The notes under the pieces were generated by a model that was not told the DNA's origin, searched no databases, and was given only the letters and a program-made list of their open reading frames with translations. A stretch of 64,000 nucleotides of DNA from contig BDIU01000160.1 of the NCBI GenBank assembly GCA_002118135.1, positions 124,001 through 188,000 on the forward strand. Direction: 5' to 3'. A program made the position numbers and the translations under genes. The stretch's first letter is position 1. Each line of letters opens with the position of its first letter. Shown here piece by piece: positions 58,701 to 64,000 of this stretch. The DNA is from Trebouxia sp. TZW2008. Taxonomy: Eukaryota > Chlorophyta > Trebouxiophyceae > Trebouxiales > Trebouxiaceae.

Positions 58701-60361
58701 ATGTCCAGAAGCAACAGCAGAAAAAGGGTTATTGCAGCTGCATACACAGCAGCTGCTATTCTGCTTGGTGCTGGTTTGCTGACCCATGTGACGTTCAAGA
58801 CAAGTCGAAGAGACGCTGCTGTCGTACCCTTAACCACAGACCCAGACTGGCTGCCATGGCTGAAGGCACAGAAGATACACGTGTCAGCGGTTGTGTTCTA
58901 TGGCCGAAGACGCTATGCCAGAATAGTTGACAAATACATCAAGCAGAACTTAGCATCCAACGGTGGCCTTTTGGAAGAGGTGCATTAGCTGCTCTGCTGC
59001 AGTTGTACGCCCCGTGCCGCAGTGCCATGTTTAATCAACCCATCTGCAAAGGTCTCAAGCTTGGCATTCAGGGACCCGTACACAGGTCATGGTGTAAACG
59101 CATTGCTTGACATTGCTGATGCCCATCAGGTGTTGTGGATTGTGCGAACAGAGGACCCAGAAGACCTCGCATGGCTGCAACAGACATTGCTGCCTAGTGA
59201 GACCAAGTTCTACAAAAGCTTGCAATCTTCAGGTCAGAATATCAGTACATGCTTTGCAGAGTAATAGCACGTGCTTTGCAAAGTATCAGTACTTGCTTTG
59301 CAGATTTTTCAGCATTCAGCTTTTGCCTGCTCGCTGCATCAATGGCGTTATGGCTCTCTCAGCTGCTGTGCTGTGCCAAGCAAGGATGCTATGTTTGCTC
59401 TCTGAAGCAGGCTGCAAATGCAGGTCAAGGCTTTGCTAAGCATTACAAGCAGCTAGCATCTGACAGATACTACGTCAAGCTGGATGATGACATCATGTAC
59501 ATCCAGCCAGGGGCCGTTGAAGCCATGTTGCATGAGAAGTTGAGGAACCGCTTTTGGATTGTGTCAGCTAATGTCATCAATCACTCAGGCAAGCCAAGCC
59601 CGCCATGCGTCTCTGCAAGTTACATGCAAAACTAAGACAAATGTGCATACAAAACTCAACTTCTGATCATCCTGAGCATCACATACCTTTGCACATTGCT
59701 CAAGGATGCAGCTGACATGACCCTTAAGAGCCGGTGCCAAAAGCACGTCATCTGTCGCAGCTAGAATAGTTTGCAGTCATGCACAATCTGTACGCATCCA
59801 TGCGTTGTCACGTGCATGAGCCTGTGTGATTTTGCAGTGTTGACTTTTGTACATGCTGCCATGGGGGCAATGAAGACCTACGAGCTTCAAGGTAATGACT
59901 TTGTCCCTAGTAAGTCAGCCAAGCCTCAAGGATTCCTGGACAGGTCGCCTTTTGAGAAGATGACATACAAGCCTTATGATATGTGTGCATTGCGCAACTT
60001 TGGTTGTGTAGCGACTGTGCACTACAACTTTCTGGACAATGTAGCTAAGGACGAGCTTGACAAGTACAATTTCGGCACATGGGATCTGAACGCATTCAGC
60101 TATGAACGCTGGAGCATCAACACAATCATGTTCAAGGGCAGCGACTTGAACAGGGAAGATATATCTGAAGATGATGAGCAGTCTATTTCAGAAACTTTGC
60201 CAAAATCAAAAGGCAGGCATTGTGGAGCAGTAGGCTCTGCTGTTGTTGCCCATCTAGCTTATGTCACCCAAAGAGGTACTGGGCTAGAGGAAAAGACTCA
60301 AGTGTTGAAGCGCTATGAAGACTTAGCAGAAAAGCTCACGGGACCTTTGCTGCCAGTTTAG
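58701..60361 (+). CDS. Golgi-type membrane protein with glycosyltransferase DXD motif
   Basis: Four exons: 58701-58979, 59130-59232, 59424-59588 and 59838-60361, giving 356 aa and ending TAG. A short basic head is followed by one membrane anchor (about residues 10-30), as in type II Golgi enzymes. The core has NGGLLEEVLWIVRTEDPEDL and then YYVKLDDDIMYI, with the acidic triad at 148-150 that would bind a metal and nucleotide sugar. A later WDLNAFSYERWSIN lies near the acceptor region. It resembles uncharacterised fungal/algal glycosyltransferase-like proteins; donor and acceptor are unknown. Intron 3 uses a GC donor (CAG|GCAAGC). Intron 2 has a small triple repeat of 'atcagtacttgctttgcag' type at 59240-59305, built around acceptor-like TTTGCAG words. 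Confidence 0.75.
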
Positions 60362-61296
60362 AATCCATGTCATTCAAGTCAACTTCGTCTTAGATCTAGT
60401 CAGACTGTGAGTCCATGTTCTTTCAGCGAGGATTGCAATTGTGGAACCAAAGACAATGCATTGCTGGCGTGGTTTTGCCATATCACCAGCCATCTAGAAA
60501 GGTTTCAATGTGTGTCTCATTTCATCAAGCAGGAGAGCAGAAATTATGTCAGATCCTGCTTGGCAATAGTGCATGTTATGCAGCGCTGCTAGCAGGGTAG
60601 TCTAGATCTACATAAGTCGGCTCGGGCAGCTCAGGCCACAGTTCTGCAAGTATCAACTTATATAGAGTGTGTTATGACAGGTGCACCCAAAGACTCTTAA
60701 GGGAAGAGTACAGGTGTTGGCGGGGGCACAATACATGGACTTTTGTACCCCCGCCAATACCTGATACACTATTGAGAGGCAAATGATGGAAGCTGTTTGT
60801 TCCACTGCCTTGCTGTTTGCGTTGTAGAGACAAACTGTGGCATGCGCACAGCACAGCATCAACTGTTATTGGTCAACAACAACTCCATCATCTCGCACGC
60901 CTGTTTTGAAGGCACAACTGCCATTGCTGTGTACACATGTGCGTGGTGTGACAGGCTTCAGATGTCACAACAGCCACAGGCTGTGTGAGTCAAAGTTGAT
61001 GTCACTCAGAGCAGAGTCTCAATGAGGACGGCTTACTTGGTGGCAGTGCATTTTGATAGCACTGATGTCTGTGCAAACGCCTTGCATCACAGTACAAGCA
61101 TGGTTGACAACAGAGAATTGCACACGTCCTGATTGCTTTCAAGACCGTCAAGACCACTGGCAAGCGGGGAGGGTCCAGTGATGCATACTTAACTACTTCT
61201 ATGATCAAATGCACAAGCTATCTAGAAGCCTCACGACTGGCGGAATGTACCTGATCCAGCTAAAATTCTGGCCCAGGCAAACAGGTGCATAAGTTG
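60362..61296. other. Convergent spacer (glycosyltransferase / ATP23)
   Basis: About 930 bases between two 3' ends, with a strong hairpin at 60716-60762. No gene is seen. Confidence 0.5.
60716..60762. repeat. Imperfect inverted repeat (hairpin)
   Basis: GTGTTGGCGGGGGCACAA and TTGTACCCCCGCCAATAC form an 18-bp stem with two mismatches around a loop of about 10 bases. It may act in 3' processing or be the end of a small element; function is unknown. Confidence 0.7.
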
Positions 61297-62286
61297 TCAG
61301 GGAATACGATCGAAAGGTGCTGTATCTTTATAGCAACCATCAAACACTCTGTCAACTGCTGACCTGCCCCGCACACCTTGACAGGATGGGTTCATTGACA
61401 TTGACAGCTCAGCACGCCGCCTGACGCAGATCTGATGCTGTTTTCTGATCCCATAGTTTCCTCTCAGCAGCTCTTGCTTGAAATTGCAGTCACCGCTCAA
61501 AGTGGCTGCTCTAACTTCACTGCATGCGTGGTGGTCGCAGTTGTGCCAGTCAACATTAGCCGCCCTACAGTGATCGTATGCATGCAAAAGCTCATGTGTC
61601 AAGGCATGATTCACCTCCTGTTGGCTGATCAAATGGTTGTGGCACAAGATCACCTGCAACAGGACAATATACAAAGTCGAACTTCCCATTGTGATACAAT
61701 CTGACATGCACTGCAAGCAGCGGGCTGAAGATCAAAGAAGCATGTTGGCAGGCACGCTGGCAAATCTGGATGACGTGCTGTCAAGCGCATACCCCATCAG
61801 GTGGCCTGAATCCACCACCAGCCTGAGCATCACAACTTTCAACCCTGAAAAATCCCTTTCCCACTTCACAGCCAGCCTGCAAAGTGAATGCTCAGTTGAA
61901 ATAGCTTTCTCCAAAGGCTTAAACCCGTCATAATCAGTGAAATGGTGAGCACCACAACGTAGAAGCTGTTATCCAGCCACAAAGGCGATCACAATGGCAA
62001 AGCGGCAAAGCAGCATATCTACATACTGCACACAGGATGACTGCAAGCAGTTCAGCGAGCCACAGGGCTTCTTCACAAGCAAGTCACAGCTTTTGCACTC
62101 GCTTGTATGCATTACAGCATTACCCTGCATAAGCAGCAACTGCACCTCCTTCATCTTCTCAACCATGAACTTCACTGTGGGGTCTCTGGTCAGTGCGTAC
62201 TGCAGCATCTTCTCGCAGTCTGAAGAGGCCACGCCCACCCATTGCGGGTGCGGCGGTTGCGCAGGCTCTTCCGCAGGCTCAGCCAT
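61297..62286 (-). CDS. ATP23: Mitochondrial inner membrane protease ATP23
   Basis: Three exons on the minus strand: 62286-62099, 61844-61793 and 61653-61297, giving 198 aa, close to plant and yeast ATP23. The zinc site is HELLH (100-104), followed by AYDHCRAANVDW and the family's HHACSEVRAATLSGDC segment. The end, FDGCYKDTAPFDRIP, also matches. Exon 2 supplies the CDAQAGGGF stretch that precedes the VILCHN strand. In other eukaryotes ATP23 processes mitochondrially made ATP synthase subunit 6 and aids its assembly in the intermembrane space. The exon 1 donor (GA|GTGCAA) is weak but is the one found that keeps phase. Adjacent in-frame sequence makes a slightly longer exon possible. Confidence 0.9.
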
Positions 62287-62862
62287 AGAAGGTCTTCCAA
62301 ATCAGACAGGTCTAAATGTCTCAGCCACAGTCCAGAGGCACCTGCCTGCACAGGTTACACTGGAATGTGCAGCCAGCCCCTCCTACTGCAGCGATGCAGC
62401 TTCCGGCGGCGACAACGTGAGCTCACAGACTACGGGCTGCGCTCTCAATGGCAGACACTCAATTGTAGTTTGCTGCGCCAGAAAGACGCACAGCGCTGCT
62501 ACGAGCAACTCGTGAGTGTCCTGTTAGTAATGTGCAAAGTGATTGAAATTTTAATCTCGAAGCTGAGTGATCACCACACCCTGTTGACCTTCTCAAAAGG
62601 TGTTGACCTTTTGCCATGCTATTTGCGTTGCGCTACTCAGTACTCCAAGGAGCGCCGAGAAAGCACGTTGCGATGTGACGTGATCGGCTACGGAGTCCTG
62701 ATCTCACTCCGATCCGGCGTTTGAGCAAGCCAACGCGGCTTTGACAACGACAACAAGCAAACACTGGAGTACCCTCTGATACTGAGCTTTTGCTGTCCAT
62801 CATTTTGATCACGCATGGACAAGCTCGATGACGAGCCGGCTTGATCAAGGACATCTGCCAGA
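62287..62862. promoter_or_regulatory. Shared divergent promoter region (ATP23 / chorein protein)
   Basis: 576 bases between two divergent start codons. No specific element was identified; the call rests on orientation. Confidence 0.4.
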
Positions 62863-64000
62863 ATGCCTGAGAATATAGTATGGTGGGGAGCCGGTGTGGC
62901 CTTCACAGTTACAGCGCTGGTTGCGTCTGTCTGGTGAGCTCCTCATGTCGCCCTTGCGAGGCAAAGCTCAACATCTGATGGATCGACATATCAGTGCAAG
63001 CGCGACTGCAGGTGGTTTCAACTTGTGCAAGCTGGTTTCTCACGCATCTTTACCTCGTCCCTGGGTCCTTGGTTGGCAAAAGGAGCTGATGTTCCTATCG
63101 TCTCCTGCAACATATGGCAAGGTGCGCTGAAAGTGACAAGCAACCCTGCAATATGTCTTTATCTCATGGAAAGACCTGGCCAAGCTTTTGAGCATTTGAG
63201 CGCCGAATCTTGATAAAGTTGCGATCATGCAGGCATTCTACAGCTTCAGCAGCTGTCCCTGAAGACCAGCCTTGTAGATGCTGCTGACTTGCCCTTTACG
63301 TGCACAAGCGGTGAGCTGTCCCTTCATGCTGCTCCATTGACATTGCTGTAGCCTGTATGTGACTATTCTGGCAGCTCTGCTAAGACATTCAAATGATGTC
63401 TCGCCTGCAGCGAGTGTGAAGGCAGTCAGCATCACCTGGCCATGGTGGCGTGGACTTGGCATGTCAGTCACGGTTTCTGGCCTGGCATTGAAGGGCAAGA
63501 CAAGAGCATTGCCGCAGGTTTGCAAGCAGCAATTCCTATTCATACAGGTTCATGATCTTCGGCAACATAATCTGTGTTGAGTGTGAATGCAGGCTGTGCA
63601 GCAGGATGCAGCTGTCAAGGCACAGCAGAAAGCTGCAAAGGCACTGTCTACTGCAAAATTGAAGGCTGTCGACACGCTTCTGTGGGGTCACAAGCAGTCC
63701 CAGAAGCCTGGTGAGGCCTTTCACATATCCAGCTGTCTGCCTTTGCAAGTGCTGACCGTGTTTGCACTCAGTGTGAAGTCAAGTCACTGGCTGTAAAGTA
63801 GCAAGCACTTCACGCTGGTCTGCCAATTCCTTTGTCCCATATCTGCAATCTGGCATTGCTTCGCTGACACAGCTGCAAGCAGAGACTGTCAGCTGTGTGT
63901 GCAGGTCGTCATTTCAAATCTTACATATCCAGGCAGCTGGCATACCTGCTGGTCCGTCAGTTTAAGTTGCTGATCAATGACTTGAGCGTGAGCATAGAGT
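62863..64000 (+). CDS. Chorein-domain protein (VPS13/ATG2-like bridge lipid-transfer protein), N-terminal part
   Basis: Six exons join in phase: 62863-62933, 63012-63121, 63233-63310, 63411-63517, 63593-63710 and 63905 to beyond 64000. The first 193 residues are visible. An N-terminal hydrophobic helix (about 6-24) leads into FTSSLGPWLAKGADV, then the chorein pattern NIWQGILQLQQLSLK, LPFTCTSG, KAVSITWPWW and VSGLALKG. After a Lys/Gln-rich stretch comes YISRQLAYLLVRQFKLLINDLSVSIE, the next typical segment. Such proteins form long hydrophobic grooves that move phospholipids between membranes at contact sites. The membrane helix at the start recalls the BLTP1/CSF1 and BLTP2/SABRE groups more than VPS13; this is inference. 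The gene continues past the right edge. Confidence 0.75.

Overview
The window is nuclear DNA of a photosynthetic eukaryote, most likely a chlorophyte green alga (trebouxiophyte-like; an inference). The reasons are a plastid-type CYP97B cytochrome P450, an expansin-like wall protein, typical eukaryotic housekeeping genes, and dense spliceosomal introns with mostly TGCAG acceptors. TGA, TAG and TAA all terminate well-resolved or proposed genes, so the genetic code looks standard. All gene models were built by hand from splice sites, reading phase and family knowledge. No database search was run.

Layout. 1-1166: last two exons of an unrecognised + strand gene. 4186-7357 (+): secreted expansin-like protein with a C-terminal CBM1-type module. 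9086-12956 (-): mitochondrial carrier. 13418-19831 (+): CYP97B P450. 21058-24420 (-): short-chain dehydrogenase. 25230-29745 (-): alpha/beta hydrolase. 30217-30887 (-): small basic protein. 32186-39132 (+): formamidase/acetamidase. 40162-45625 (+): ERGIC3/Erv46 cargo receptor. 47561-49998 (-): decaying coiled-coil gene. 50707-51606 (+): HNH_2-type relic. 52334-53790 (+): dead LINE. 54154-55072 (+): UBC4/5-class ubiquitin-conjugating enzyme. 55884-57775 (+): one small gene and one unresolved gene. 58701-60361 (+): DXD glycosyltransferase-like membrane protein. 61297-62286 (-): ATP23 metalloprotease. 62863-64000 (+): start of a chorein-domain (VPS13/ATG2-like) lipid-transfer protein that runs off the right edge. 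The genes belong to unrelated pathways, as is normal for an algal chromosome; there is no operon-like logic.

The most striking property is structural. In most genes left of about 44 kb, introns are filled with tandem, partly decayed copies of the adjoining exon end together with its splice site. Some are copies of an exon's 3' end plus donor and some are copies of the acceptor plus the exon's 5' start. The arrays range from one copy (expansin exon 3) to about eight (formamidase exon 7). One duplicated exon in the hydrolase gene is fully intact and in phase, so it is a candidate mutually exclusive exon. The genes right of 54 kb (UBC, ATP23, chorein protein) largely lack these arrays.

Other features are four GC-AG introns among about 60, a pogo-like MITE in two good copies, two further short dispersed repeat families, and an AGAAC pentamer repeat at three loci.
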